From: Anticarsia gemmatalis | Taxonomy: Eukaryota > Arthropoda > Insecta > Lepidoptera > Erebidae | DNA length: 64,000 nt | Assembly: GCF_050436995.1 (NCBI RefSeq) | Contig: NC_134751.1 | Location: forward strand, 7,192,001 to 7,256,000 | Direction: 5' to 3' | Shown here: positions 29,241 through 40,946 of the stretch, one piece after another | Numbering within the stretch: position 1 is the stretch's first letter | How the letters are laid out: the number at the start of each line of letters is the position of its first letter | Program-made: the position numbers and the translations under genes | Notes under the pieces: model-generated | Database searches by the model: none | Seen by the model: only the letters and a program-made list of their open reading frames with translations | What the model was told of the DNA's origin: nothing

Positions 29241-29561
29241 TACTGACGATTTACGCTCTCACATTTAAACCGAGCTTATAATGTTAACAGCGCACTCTAA
29301 GTACGTATAGATAAGTAATCAGATACTGTATCAATTAACGAAGGCAGTGAGCGATATGCACGGTTATGTACAAGTACTTAATAGTGCCTACTCGTAACCA
29401 TTAGACTAGATTTATTATTAACAGTTGAACGAGAATGCTTCTCAGGGAATTCATAAATGCATGAATAAGTTACATTCTGGAATCTTAAAAGGTGAAAGCC
29501 ATTTACGTGTGTACTGAATCCCTTGTGATTATGACAGAGTTGTTTATGTTTAATATTAGGC

Positions 29562-29738
29562 TTTGGCCACAGTTACTCATCAGCTTTTGACTCCAAATAA
29601 AAGTGAGTCTACAATGTCTTTTTGGCCACAGTTACTCATTAGCTTTTGACTCCAAATAAAAGTGAGTCTACAATGTCTTTTTGGTCACAGTTACTCATCA
29701 GCTTTTGACTCCAAATAAAATTGAGTCTACAATGTCAA
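29562..29738. repeat. 59-bp unit repeated three times in tandem
   Basis: Units begin at about 29562, 29621 and 29680 (TTTGGCCACAGTTACTCAT and onwards). They differ at only a few bases, for example GGCC versus GGTC, CATC versus CATT, and AAGTG versus AATTG. The near-identity indicates a recent local duplication. No coding capacity. Confidence 0.95.
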
Positions 29739-29874
29739 TTTTTTTTGTCTTATAAATCACATCACATTCTTTATAAGGCTAGGTGGAGTTGGTAGAGTTG
29801 TAAAAATACTTATATGTCGTACTTATTTTTAACCTCAGAGGAATTTGAGAAAGATCCTTTTAGAAAAACAACAA

Positions 29875-29935
29875 ATGACGATCTCATACAGAAATCGAAC
29901 CTTAGACCACCAAGGCAGTCGCATTAAGATCACTA
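29875..29935 (-). mobile_element. SINE head relic (tRNA-like)
   Basis: On the minus strand a B-box-like GGTTCGATTTC follows a GCGACTGCC...GGTGGTCTAA segment resembling the tRNA-like head of a common lepidopteran SINE. It is short and diverged. Confidence 0.35.
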
Positions 29936-31590
29936 ACATTCACGAATGAAAGATTATATGACGTAATTATCACATTCATGCAATATATTTTTCTGTCCAA
30001 AGTGGGGAGGCTTATAACTTCATTCCGGGCCGCAATTACATTGCAGTTGGTTTTTTACCGGCCTGTGTGGCATTCGAGAACATTTCAACAACTGCAAACA
30101 TTCGTCATTAGTTAACATTATTCATTCGGATGCCTTGTTTTTCAACGTCTGCCTTTTAATGAAATGCCATTGAACTTATTTAGGCAACCATTGTTTTAAG
30201 AAACCTTACTTTATTTTCATGCAAACTAGACGTTCCACCTTCACATAAATACAGCAGTGTCAGGGACTGTAATTAAACTTGTTAATTAGCTGCATCTGTA
30301 CAGTGTGCGTGAACACTAAGGTCTAAAAACAAGCTTATTAACGCACCGAACTAAGTGAAGACTAATTATTTTCTTTTCAAATATTTACAAGGTTGAGTCA
30401 ATTTTCATTCTACAAGCGAAACACCTAATTATTTGTTAAAAAGAAAATACCTTCTCACCTAAATCAGCTTGACCTGTGGCACAGGCAACTATTTAACTTA
30501 ACATTCACCCGTCCTTGTCCCTCGGCTACCACTTGTGTCTCAGGACAAGATGTCGTGTACAACTATTTTTAAGCAGATACTCAGGAATGCTTGTTCCTAC
30601 TTAAGCTTGTATCTCAAGTGATAATTATTTTTTTAGATAAGATAATACCAGTTTATACTGTTCAACCGACTTACAGTAAAATATTACTCACGCAAGTATA
30701 AAAAGCAACGACATGTATTGCTTATAAAAATTCATAACCATAGGGGTTATAAACGGGTAGGCAATATGCATTCTCGGAAGATCATAAGAGGCGTATAGAA
30801 ACGCCATTGTAGAAAACAGGCGTCAAGTCTGGGACGGAGCCACTCTAAGTTCCTATGTTGCGTACGTGATTACTCTCTAAATATTCCACTTTATTGTGCA
30901 ATCCTCTCCTTGTCATGTGAAGAAGCGAAGCCAGGAGGAGCCTGAATAATTTAGTCGGTCGGCGGCGGATGTACCATTTATCCAAATTGTCGTCTCCAAG
31001 CGAGAAGCAGGGGCGAGAGTTAAAAATGAACGAGCTGTCAGTTTCGAGTCGCGCTCGCACCGATTTGCCCCAGAAAAATTTGTAACACTAGAGTAGGGTA
31101 CTATTTATGTTTGTCGTTTTCGGAGTCAATTTGTAAGCGTTCTTGTTTATGTTACACCTAGTTTATTCGCTACGTGACCGCGTGGCGTCATAAACTTTAA
31201 AATAAACGGCAAATGCGTATTTCAGTGTTTCCGAAATATTGGTCAGTCATAAATAGGTACTGCGAAGAATAAATATATTTCGACATTGGATAGTTTCTAT
31301 CTAAATAATAAGTAGATATTCCCAAAAAATAATCTTGCTATATTTAGTCGATAAGTAACATTTATACTCTAAACAAAACACATGAAAACGCAAGCATTTT
31401 TGGCTTCTGTGGAAACAGAATGGCGCGTAATTATAGCAATATTTGAATTGGTTTTTCCATCAACAACAATCGCATGCTCACAAATTATTTGAATGCGGCA
31501 AAATTATTTCATGTCTGTAACTACGCTTTGGTTGAAATAGGTTTGTCGAATAAAATAACAAGGGATAGATATGTATTAATAGCCCATATA
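29936..31590. other. Gene-free stretch
   Basis: No gene recognised. A moderately GC-rich patch at 30880-31070 has a minus-strand frame of 71 codons without similarity to any family I know. Confidence 0.55.
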
Positions 31591-32029
31591 CAGGGTGTCC
31601 CAAAACTCAACGATAATCCGAGACAGGATGAAAGGCCAAGTCATACCGGTCCTAGGAAAAATAAGAAAAAAATTCCATATCACTTAGTTCAGCAATAATA
31701 GACATATTTCAAAAAAGTTGAAATTCCACACCCTTGGTCGCATTTTCAAGTCCTGTGATCACGAATGTCACAATTTCGCCGTGTTTTTTATAATTTCGTA
31801 ATCTTCATTAAATATGCTATGAATCGTAAAACAAATTAATGCACAAAACATTGTTAATTTAATAAAAAAACCTAAGTTTTAGTGAGTAATGGTTCACAAA
31901 AATATCGTTAGTTAACTTTGACGCTTCGTATTGAAAAAGAATGTACTACACTACCCTTGGCAAGTTATTTCAAAAGTTGGCGCACTTAATCAAGATTTTA
32001 AATTGGTGCTACACTTGCCACTTTTCTTG

Positions 32030-32335
32030 TCATTAAAAATGTTATTTTTATTTGAACGAAGAGTATCCTCGCAGATGGATCGAATGCAGAGGTTCAATTT
32101 AATGGCCTCCGCGTTCCCCCGATTTAAATTCAGTAGATATTTTTTACTGGGAATGCATAAAAGAAAAAGTCTATTCGAAATCAATACAAAATCTATCAGA
32201 ACTTCGCCAGAAAATTGACACAGCGTCAAAGGAAATAAATGCAAGGAATTTTGCTTGACTGTTGAAAAGATCATTTGTACGCCGTTGCAGAGCCTGTATT
32301 CGTGCCGGAGGAAAGCAATTATTTTTAGTAAAGAG
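32030..32335 (+). pseudogene. Transposase C-terminal fragment, left arm
   Basis: Read with frameshifts, this encodes the C-terminal part of a Tc1/mariner-type transposase: a diverged DGA-like segment, YPRRWIECRGSI, a stop, then WPPRSPDLNSVD (the third catalytic acidic residue is expected near this PDL segment) and the helical IDTASKEINARNF tail followed by another stop. Continuous frames in neighbouring phases here are out of phase with the transposase and are not genes. Confidence 0.75.
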
Positions 32336-32454
32336 GTAATTGAGTCAATCCATAACCAATATTTAATGTTATAAACATAATATGTAATAATAATAATAAA
32401 AAAAACAATGAACGAATTATGTTCTCATTTAATTATTCTCCTTAAACTAAAGTA

Positions 32455-32750
32455 ATTCCGAATTGTATTTCCTCTGGCACGAATACAAGCTCTGCAACGC
32501 CTTACAAAAGACCTTTGCACCAGTCAAGCAAAATTCCTTGCATTTATTTCCTTTGACGCTGTGTCAATTTTCTGGCGAAGTTCTGATAGATTTTGTATTG
32601 ATTTCGAATAGACTTTTTCTTTTATGCAGTCCCAGTAAAAAATATCTACTGAATTTAAATCGGGGAAACGCGGAGGCCATTAAATTGAACCACTGCGTCC
32701 TATCCATCTGCGAGGATACTCTTCGTTCAAATAAAAATAACATTTTTAAT
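32455..32750 (-). pseudogene. Transposase C-terminal fragment, right arm
   Basis: This is the mirror copy of the left-arm transposase fragment on the opposite strand. It shares the same stop-interrupted structure, so both arms descend from one already defective copy or were homogenised. Small differences, such as a diverged RRLTKDLCT-like region near the centre, show that some time has passed since duplication. Confidence 0.75.
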
Positions 32751-33194
32751 GACAAGAAAAGTGGCAAGTGTAGCACCAATTTAAAATCTTGATTAAGTGC
32801 GCCAACTTTTGAAATAACTTGCCAAGGGTAGTGTAGTACATTTTTTTTTCAATACGAAGCGTCAAAGTTAACTAACGATATTTTTGTGAACCATTACTCA
32901 CTAAAACTTAGGTTTTTTTATTAAATTAACAATGTTTTGTGCATTAATTTGTTTTACGATTCATAGCATATTTAATGAAGATTACGAAATTATAAAAAAC
33001 ACAGCGAAATTGTGACATTCGTGATCACAGGACTTGAAAATGCGACCAAGGGTGTGGAATTTCAACTTTTTTGAAATATGTCTATTATTGCTGAACTAAG
33101 TGATATGGAATTTTTTTCTTATTTTTCCTAGGACCGGTATGACTTGGCCTTTCATCCTGTCTCGGATTATCGTTGAGTTTTGGGACACCCTGTA

Positions 33195-35795
33195 TATTCA
33201 CTAGCAAGTAATTATACTTATACAACCTTCTCAGCTTTATATCCTAAAAAAGCTTAGTTAGGTTTATTTCGGTCTTATCTAAATCACAGCAATATTGTGC
33301 ACTCAAGAATATCTAAAATAGGCAGGTAGCAGGCTGCACACGAAGTTATTCACGTGGAAATTAAGAAGAGGAATTTTAATAGACGCCACAACTTCTAAAC
33401 CATAATAGCTTTAGGTCTTCATTGGTATATTTAAAAACAGGCAGAGCATGTCAAAGAAACCATATAAAATTATAAGGAACATGTTTTACTTTGCACAGAA
33501 ACCGAATTACTTTACATCTATCAGATGAATACGATGTAACTTCCAACGTAATAATATAAAATAAAAGGTACCTAAGCAACAATTTCTGTACATGAGGATA
33601 ACACTATTGCACCGACATAAAATTGAAGGAGCAGGTAAATCAAATAATAAAGGAAAATTCCATTACTGTCCCAGGTCAGATAGCCGAAGATTTCTCGCGA
33701 AAAAGAATTTCATTTCGTTTGTGAGCAAGTTTAAAAGTAGTAAATAGAACCTGAAAAGGTATGTATCTGTAGATCTGTTTTATGTAAGTACAGTAGATAC
33801 TTATAGTTACATTGATTTGATACTTACAACCTAGTTCTATTCATACTTAGTTTGTTTTTTAATAATTAAAACACATTCTTTATGGTAATTTATAGGGTCC
33901 TTATTTTATAAATTAATAAAATCAATTAACATACCAAGCATGTACCTACCTATAATAAAGACAAACATCGAACCCTCTTGATGCATATTGCGAGCCTGAA
34001 GTAGGGTGAGATTTTTATACAAAGCCGTTATGACGAAGTGTGTTATGTGGTAAGTCGTGATTTTACATATTAAATACGAGATAAATATTAAAGTTGTGGA
34101 TGGCCATATAGTAAAGTAACTTAAAACACGCGGTCGAATAATAAATTTAATGTTTTTTTTTTAATAATAATTTATGTTATGAAAACATTTTTCAAGAAAT
34201 AGTTCCGTTCGGTATAACATCTTGTCTATTAGGTAAGTACCTATAGGTACTTACCGTGCTGCGTGCAGTTGTAATACCTATGTAATTAATAAACTATGAA
34301 ATGTTGTTTTAGGCCAAAGTAAATAGGTACTTACTAATAGCGGTTATAGGCCGGGCTGGTACTTGTACTATTATTTTATTCCGTGCTGGTGTTAAGAATA
34401 TTCCAACAGAAATTAGCAAATCCAGATAATTCTTATAACAAAACGAGAATCGAACCCGATCGGACCGCGGAATCAGAATTGACGCCATGGTTAAACTGAA
34501 ATTAAACAACTGCGCAGAAGTCCATCTATAGTCGATAACTGTTTGAATTAACGGGTACCTTCAATAATCCATCACACAACAACTTGGTGCAACGGTGGTC
34601 CGAACAGAGGAGTTAGCTTAACGTGGTTTTAGATCTGAGCGAGTTTAACCTTAAACATCTTAATTTTTTTTTTATTTCTATTATCGAACCCATAACCTAC
34701 TTCTGAGAGGTACTCGTAAAAGCCATTTATGACCATTATGCTGTCCACACACACTACGGGTATATTATCATATTTTCCGGATAAAACCAGGGCCAATTGC
34801 AGACAGGCAGACGGTATTGACTGTTAGCTTTTCTTCATTAATGGGCTTACCTAGGTTCGACTTATATGGTATTTTGATTTAAATCTAAAGAATTGGAGAA
34901 ATTTCTAATAAAATTTGGCTTTTAATGCTTATGACTACCAGTCGTACTACGGCTATATTATTATCCAGTTGCCAATCCAATCAGTTATGGCTTTTAATTA
35001 TGTACTTGAAAAAATATAGTAAAATTGTTTTGCCATTTACTCTAGGCAATAAAAGATGCAGTTTGACGATCTAAGAATAAGCGTCGGTTAACCTACCTGA
35101 TAAATAAAATGCAGCAAACGTTTGAAATGATATGTCAATTATCCACTTGTTAAGCTATGCTAGTTGTCTAGAAGTAATGAAATCTAGCTTATATCATACA
35201 CCATGGCCATGGGAGTGACAATAATGACACTAAAATCCTTCGAAAAGCCTTTAACTATATAATCTCAAGCGAAGTTGCTATCAAACGACCGTCATAACCT
35301 ATGTCTATTTGGAAAAGCAATAAAAACACAGGTTCCTGTTAAAATTTTATTAAATTATTTGTTAATACATTAATACCAAGGCATTAACGGCCATATAGAC
35401 TAAAAGCTAAATATGTAATGGAACTAGCGCAGCTCATGAGTTCTACTAGCAAAACTAGAAGAAGGACCTAGTAATAAATCAACATGTGACCGTGTCTTAG
35501 TTCACTTTCCAAAACTCAAAATACTTAATACATACATTCATTTATTTCAGTATGTGTCTGTTATAAAGAACTTTGTGAAGTCACAAACAGTAAGTACAAA
35601 CATTTCGTAGAAAATGCACCGTATGTGACTGTACTGGTAAAGCTAAACTTAAAGTTATTAATAAGTTCGTATTGAAATAAAAGCATTTCACGCCGCAATG
35701 GTGTGTAAATAATACATAATGGACCTAAATAGAAGTGATTAAACTAGAGGCGACCGTCTAAAAGTCACTAAATTATCGAGACACAATCTTATGTG
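33195..35795. other. Gene-free stretch 3' of CCT2
   Basis: AT-rich sequence with short GTAC/GTAGGTA tracts (around 34230-34260) typical of Lepidoptera. A minus-strand B-box-like GGGTTCGATTCTCG near 34441-34454 suggests a degenerate SINE at about 34330-34510. No exon seen. Confidence 0.5.
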
Positions 35796-35822
35796 ACTTG
35801 AAAGTATGAAAATAAATGCAAA

Positions 35823-35828
35823 TTTATT
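35823..35828 (-). terminator. Polyadenylation signal of CCT2
   Basis: AATAAA on the minus strand lies 72 bases past the CCT2 stop codon, giving a short 3' untranslated region. Confidence 0.65.
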
Positions 35829-35899
35829 TGTAACTTAAGGTCGAGGTTTAGTTTTTCCACTTCTGTTTATGTAGTGATGTGAGTTGTGAGAGAAGAGTA

Positions 35900-38800
35900 T
35901 TAGCAGGGGCGACGGTCGGGGCCACGACGACGCGGCGCCGACTTGAGAATGTTGTCGACACGCAGAATCATCTCAGCGGCTTCCGCGGCGGACACTAGCA
36001 CCTGACGCTTCACTACATACGATTCAGTGATACCGAGCTTCTTCATGTCACCTACATGACCCTCTTGCATGTCTGTAAAATATGTTTCATTTAATACAGT
36101 GATAAATAGAACAGTAATATGAAACTACATTATACTGCAGTCAAATGGATTGAACAAAACAAAGACTGATGCATTACTAGTGGTTAATCTTTGAAATCTG
36201 TATGTTTTTCTTTTTCCAAAAGCGTCATGAAGGCGAGTCGTATGACAAGTTTCAAACGTAAAAAATAACATCAAAGCAAAAGCATTTCAAAGTTTTTACC
36301 AAATCATGTAATACGAGTACCCTGTACAAACTGTGTAAAGGAGTACTTACCAAGACCCATAGTGGCCTCTCCCTGCGCGTGGTGAGCACGCAGCCGCGAG
36401 ATGAGGTCGGCGGAGTCGTAGCCTGCGTTATCAGCCACAGCGGCGGGGAGACGACGAAGTGCAACAGCGAATGCTTCCGCCGCCGCAGACTCCTTGCCGG
36501 CCGTACGCGCAGCAACACGCGACACAGCATCAGCCATCAGCATCTCACTCGCGCCTAAGGACGGTACAGACTTAGATTGTAGATTTGTTTTCAGAAAAAT
36601 AATACGCAGGAGAAAGATAGGTTATCGAATACGTAATAATATAATTTTGTAAAAATCGAAGGATATGACTCCGCCCGCGACTACGACCGATGTTACTCGG
36701 TGGAAACGTCGGGTAATCAAAGATTTTTTTTCAAAGTTACAATTGCAGTATATAAGTAGCGATAGGTAAATCGTCAGCATAATTATAGTAATTTTATTGT
36801 CAGCTGTACTAACCTCCTCCGAAGACAACCTTGGGCTCCTTGACAGTAGCGGCGAGTACGCAAAGCGCGTCGTGTAACGAACGCTCAGCCTCGTCGATGA
36901 CCTGCTGTGTCGCACCACGGATAACTACTGTGCACGCAGCACCCAACTCTACGCCGGAGAAACGGATAAGGCACTCATCACCAATCAATACCTGCAAGCA
37001 AAAGTCAAAGTGAATATGTCATTATCGGCGGTAACATGCGTTTTCGTAGGAATTTTAAACTTGGAGGCACTGAGCACTAACTGACAACTACTAAAAATGC
37101 TCCAAAACTATTCGCAAAAGTTAAATAAATGTGTGGCTTTATATTATGTTTACTGGATGCATTTTGATGAACTTTGACAAATAAATTTATAAACTGCATT
37201 ACACATAAACTTTTTGTTTGAAGTTTAGTTCAGTCCACTCGTTCGGTAAAAAGTAATAATTCATTGCAACAATAAAAGACATGTATAAAACCAATAAAAG
37301 AAAAATTCATGAATTAATACTAACCTGTTCAATAACTTTGCAGTGTCCCAGCTTGACTTTGTCAGGTGAGTCAAATGTGGAGACAATTTCACCACCAGTG
37401 ACAAGCGCAAGACGCTCAATGCCGTCGAAGTCGGCGTGCTCAATCGCCATCACGCCAGCGTCGGCGAACAACTGCTCGGGGTAGTTGTAAATGAGCTGCC
37501 TGAAAGTACATATATAAAATTATGAAATGCTAGATCAAATCAAATTAATCTCTTTTCGAAAATCAATAAGAGTTTAATAAAATAAAAGGCAAGAGATACA
37601 AAGGCAAGATTTATCAAACAGGTGCAATCTTCAACAGCGACAAGTTTGATGGTTGCAATGGAATGTTAATGATATATCTATACTAATATTATAAAGCTGA
37701 AGAGTTTGTTTGTTTGATTGATTGTTTGTTTGTTTGTTTGAACACGCAAATCTCAGGAACTACTGGTCCAATTTGAAAAATTCTTTCAGTGTTGGATAGC
37801 CCATTTATCGAGGAAGGTTATATATAGGCTATATATCATCACTCTACGACTTATAGGAGCAGAGTACCAGTAAACAATGTTACAAAAACGGGGGAAATTT
37901 TGACCCATTCTCACTTATGTGACAAGCGAAGTTGCGCGAGTCAGCTAAGATAAGAATATTAGTATTAATTATAAATATGTTTATCCCCTTCAGCCATTCA
38001 TCTCTTTATTGTTTATCCAAAAGTATAGCTATTTTCATAGACGTCAAGTCAGTACCTGTTAATGAAGACATTGCACTTGTGTCCCAGAATCTTGTTAACT
38101 TTGTCCTTCATCTTCTCCTTCTCAGCGACCTCTAGTTCTGCAATCTTGGCCATTGAGTCTACTTTGATGGTGGAGCCAAACACTTTGATTTTGTCTGTGT
38201 CCATGGGAGTGTTAGCGATCAGAATATTGGCATTTTCAATCCTCTTTGGTTGATGTACTCCCACCTGAATTGAAAATAAGTATTGCAAATTTGAACATAC
38301 TTTAGAAATCAGGATAAAATCGCTAAATTATATTATTATCACTGTAATTTTACTCTGTGTGATCCTTACAGTAAACAAGTCCACATTAAGATATATACAA
38401 AGAATAATAAAACCTTTTTTTTATAGTGATAGAACAATGCTTACCTTCTTGTTAAGGAGGAAACCTTCATCAAGGAAGGATTCTTCAAGCAGACCTCCAG
38501 AAATTTTGATAATTTGGATAGCTTTCAAGTTGCCAGATCCTTTGAGACGAAGTACTGCATCTACTGCCAACTTTGTGAAGTGCCTGTAATTTTTTAATAT
38601 GTCATTACCAATTGTAAAGTATTACCTGCATTTATATACTAAAACCTGTTTCTCCACAAGTAAAATAAGTATCACACAACAACATATTTATTCTAACAGA
38701 TGTATTTTATTTCTACAATGTACACCATATTATCCACCAATAATGGTATTAGAAAAATAAAGCCCAAACCTCTAATTGTGACCCTACTCAACTATCCTTT

Positions 38801-39852
38801 GTGTTTGAACAATGTTGCCAGAAAGGGGTTATTTTTCAATTGAAAAAAAAAGCTATAAAAATAATTAATTCACTTACTCTTTGTGGTTAGATAGAATCTT
38901 AGAGCTAAGTGTGGTGCGGGCAATGTTCTCAAGATCAGCGCGCAGAGCAGCCTCATTGAAGTTCTTCTCATGGTCAAAGCTGGCATCAGACAGAGCCTGT
39001 TTAGCAGCATCTACAGCTATGCGCCATCCAGCAATGATGGTCTGAGGGTGCAGCTTCTGCTCAATCAGTTTCTCGGCTTCCCTAAGGAGTTCAGCAGCTG
39101 AAATAGTAATTTTTATTGTTGAAACAAAAATTATCTTCATTATTATTTTGTTAAAAATATGTGAAAGAATGTGTTTCTTCTCTGTTAATTACTTATTAAC
39201 CTTATAATTCTCTTTTACTGTAGGTACTCTATAAAACCAGAATGGGAACAAAGAAAATAAAAACATTCAGTTGTTTAACAAAATATTTACATACCCAAGA
39301 CAGTGACTGATGTAGTTCCATCACCAACTTCATCGTCCTGCACCTTTGACATGTCTACTAAGATTTTGGCAGCTGGATTATCAACACCAACGGATTTAAG
39401 TATAGTAGCACCATCGTTTGTAACCTCAACCTACAAATACCGACCAAATGAAAATACACTGAGCATATCCTAGCAACACATAATAACAAAAGAAATTATT
39501 TTAAAGGCCAAAGACTATAAAAGATAATTACCTGGCCGCTGTTTCGCCCACAGGACACTAAAATTTTGTCCATACCCTTAGGTCCTAATGTACTTTTCAC
39601 CAAATCTCCGATAGCAATGGCTCCAATGAAACTGGACATGCGAGCCAACTCGGCTTTTTCTTCTTCTGCTTCATTTTTCAATATTCTAACCGGGTTGAGG
39701 GACACCTGAACAATAATTTCATGTGATCAAGACACACGTGCAGAACATCGGTGTAAACTTTTCGAAATTATTCACAACATCTTAAAGATTTCCACGACTT
39801 ATGTAATAGAACACATGGGGAATTATGTAAATAACACATATTATCTTACCAT
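35900..39852 (-). CDS. CCT2: T-complex protein 1 subunit beta (chaperonin CCT2)
   Basis: One of eight subunits of the cytosolic TRiC/CCT ring, which folds actin, tubulin and other proteins using ATP. I assemble ten exons with GT-AG introns and consistent phases: 39850-39852, 39532-39705, 39295-39430, 38878-39097, 38445-38583, 38056-38264, 37325-37499, 36814-36991, 36351-36554 and 35900-36072. The total is 1611 bp or 536 residues, matching the family (535 in human). Visible hallmarks are GPKGMDK near residue 46, NDGATILK at 64-71 and the nucleotide-binding GDGTTS at 95-100. Further on are the LLREAE, NRQLIYNYPEQL and GATQQVIDEAERSLHDALCV segments, then a basic tail ending RRRGPDRRPC. The first coding exon is only the ATG codon. 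A Helitron sits in intron 6. The gene is complete and undamaged and is divergent from synaptobrevin. Confidence 0.97.
37677..37948 (+). mobile_element. Short non-autonomous Helitron in CCT2 intron 6
   Basis: It starts A|TCTATACTAATATTATAAAG, carries a GTTTG-rich tract and ends with CGAAGTTGCGCG...CAGCTAA. It is about 272 bp and matches the copy at 62974-63235 across nearly its whole length, so both belong to one family. It is oriented against the host gene and avoids the exons. Confidence 0.85.
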
Positions 39853-40574
39853 TTTGAGTTTTGTCTATTTAATTTTATTTATTACTAATATGAATTACCG
39901 GCAATGAAAATTACGCTTTCATTAACCAGAAATGACAGAACAAGAAGCACGTCTAAAAATGTTGCCAGGAATGTTTTATAATTTATATCATCCAAAAAGC
40001 AAAATTAGCGGGACAAAAGAGTATCAGATAATTAGTAATTAAGTATGTACATAATACTATCATTATTTATGGACCGTTTTATTTTTGTTAATAATATATA
40101 CTGTCTGATAGAAGCTATAAGGCATATCTTAAAAAAAATTATATAGGTAAGTGCGAGTGCTCGAGCGCCACAAACTGAGCAAAATGTGTACTTTGGAACT
40201 AATGAATCAAATAAAATAAGAACTTCAAATTTAAAGTAAGTTGTAAATATCAACTAAAACAAACACCTTACATCATTGTTGGATAAAATCTCAAATAGTA
40301 CCTACAGCGAGAACGACATATAAAAGCCATAACAATAGGGCATAGCAAACCATAATATAAAATGTGTAAACGTAGCTATGGTATTATGACGTCATAAATG
40401 TGTCACGCTGATTGTAAGCTGTCATTCGAGAACCAGCAATTTTATTTCCCCGAACCCTCGCCATATTTATATACGTGAATCAGTGACTAATCAAGGGGTA
40501 AAGGCTTTTATCAAATACTAGTTGTGTTGAACTTTTGTTTCGTAAACGGACCAAGAAGAATTTAAAGTACGAAA
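39853..40574. promoter_or_regulatory. Shared head-to-head promoter region of CCT2 and synaptobrevin
   Basis: About 720 bp separate the two start codons, so both 5' untranslated regions and promoters must lie here, unless a distant 5' non-coding exon exists. A perfect TGACGTCA (CRE) lies at 40387-40394. An AT-rich ATATTTATATA at 40463-40473 and an initiator-like TCAGT at 40480-40484 precede synaptobrevin. Which elements serve which gene cannot be read from sequence. Confidence 0.6.
40387..40394. promoter_or_regulatory. Perfect CRE palindrome
   Basis: TGACGTCA within ATGACGTCAT is the consensus site for CREB/ATF bZIP factors. It lies 181 bp before the synaptobrevin start codon. Confidence 0.6.
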
Positions 40575-40946
40575 ATGGAAGAACAAGGCGGAAGTTCAGC
40601 TCCACGAGTAAGCGACAAACGTTTGGCGCAAACTCAAGCTAAAGTGGATGAAGTTGTTGGCATTATGCGCGTCAACGTCGAGAAAGTTTTAGAGAGGGAC
40701 CAAAAACTATCAGAACTGGACAACCGTGCAGATGCGTTACAACACGGGGCTGCACAGTTCGAACAGCAGGCAGGGAAACTGAAGCGAAAGTATTGGTGGC
40801 AAAATCTAAAGATGATGTTGATAATTGGTGCTATTGGAGCAGTCCTACTTATCATTATTATTGTGTCGTTGACGTCCGGAGGATCCGGGTCTGGCAATTC
40901 CAGTGCTCCTGGTCCAGCAGTCACTGAGGCGCCTGCCACAGGCTAG
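40575..40946 (+). CDS. Syb: Synaptobrevin / VAMP (R-SNARE)
   Basis: A tail-anchored vesicle SNARE that pairs with syntaxin and SNAP-25-type partners to fuse vesicles with target membranes. The 123-residue frame is intact and uninterrupted by introns. It has a short N-terminal region (1-14), an R-SNARE coiled coil at about 15-75 including VNVEKVLERDQKLSEL, with the zero-layer arginine at R41, the juxtamembrane KLKRKYWWQN, a hydrophobic anchor at about 80-99 (MMLIIGAIGAVLLIIIIVSL) and a Gly/Ser/Pro-rich tail. The start lies in a favourable AAAATGG context. The match to animal VAMP1/2/3-type proteins is strong. I cannot separate neuronal from ubiquitous (cellubrevin-like) use from sequence alone. 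It is transcribed away from CCT2. Confidence 0.95.
   Translation: MEEQGGSSAPRVSDKRLAQTQAKVDEVVGIMRVNVEKVLERDQKLSELDNRADALQHGAAQFEQQAGKLKRKYWWQNLKMMLIIGAIGAVLLIIIIVSLTSGGSGSGNSSAPGPAVTEAPATG

Larger units (their letters stand above)
31591..33192. mobile_element. Palindromic double Tc1/mariner-like element (defective)
   Basis: The two ends CAGGGTGTCCCAAAACTCAA and its reverse complement are flanked by TA (31589-31590, 33193-33194), the Tc1/mariner signature. Each arm (about 31591-32325 left, 32465-33192 right) carries the same end plus the C-terminal part of a transposase reading toward the centre. The fragments WPPRSPDLNS and IKEKVYSKS with a trailing RRCRACIRAGGK match the DDE-transposase family. 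The N-terminal DNA-binding part is missing, and stops and frameshifts interrupt the rest (for example a stop just before WPPRSPDL). The centre, about 32330-32460, is unpaired. The enzyme is certainly non-functional. Confidence 0.85.

Noticed and set aside
31931..32274. Overlapping 94-95-codon frames on both strands of the transposon arm
   Set aside because: They are out of phase with the real transposase remnant, which is interrupted by stops and frameshifts.
36304..36543. Several short frames on both strands over the CCT2 exons
   Set aside because: They are shadows of the CCT2 exons read in other frames or through introns.
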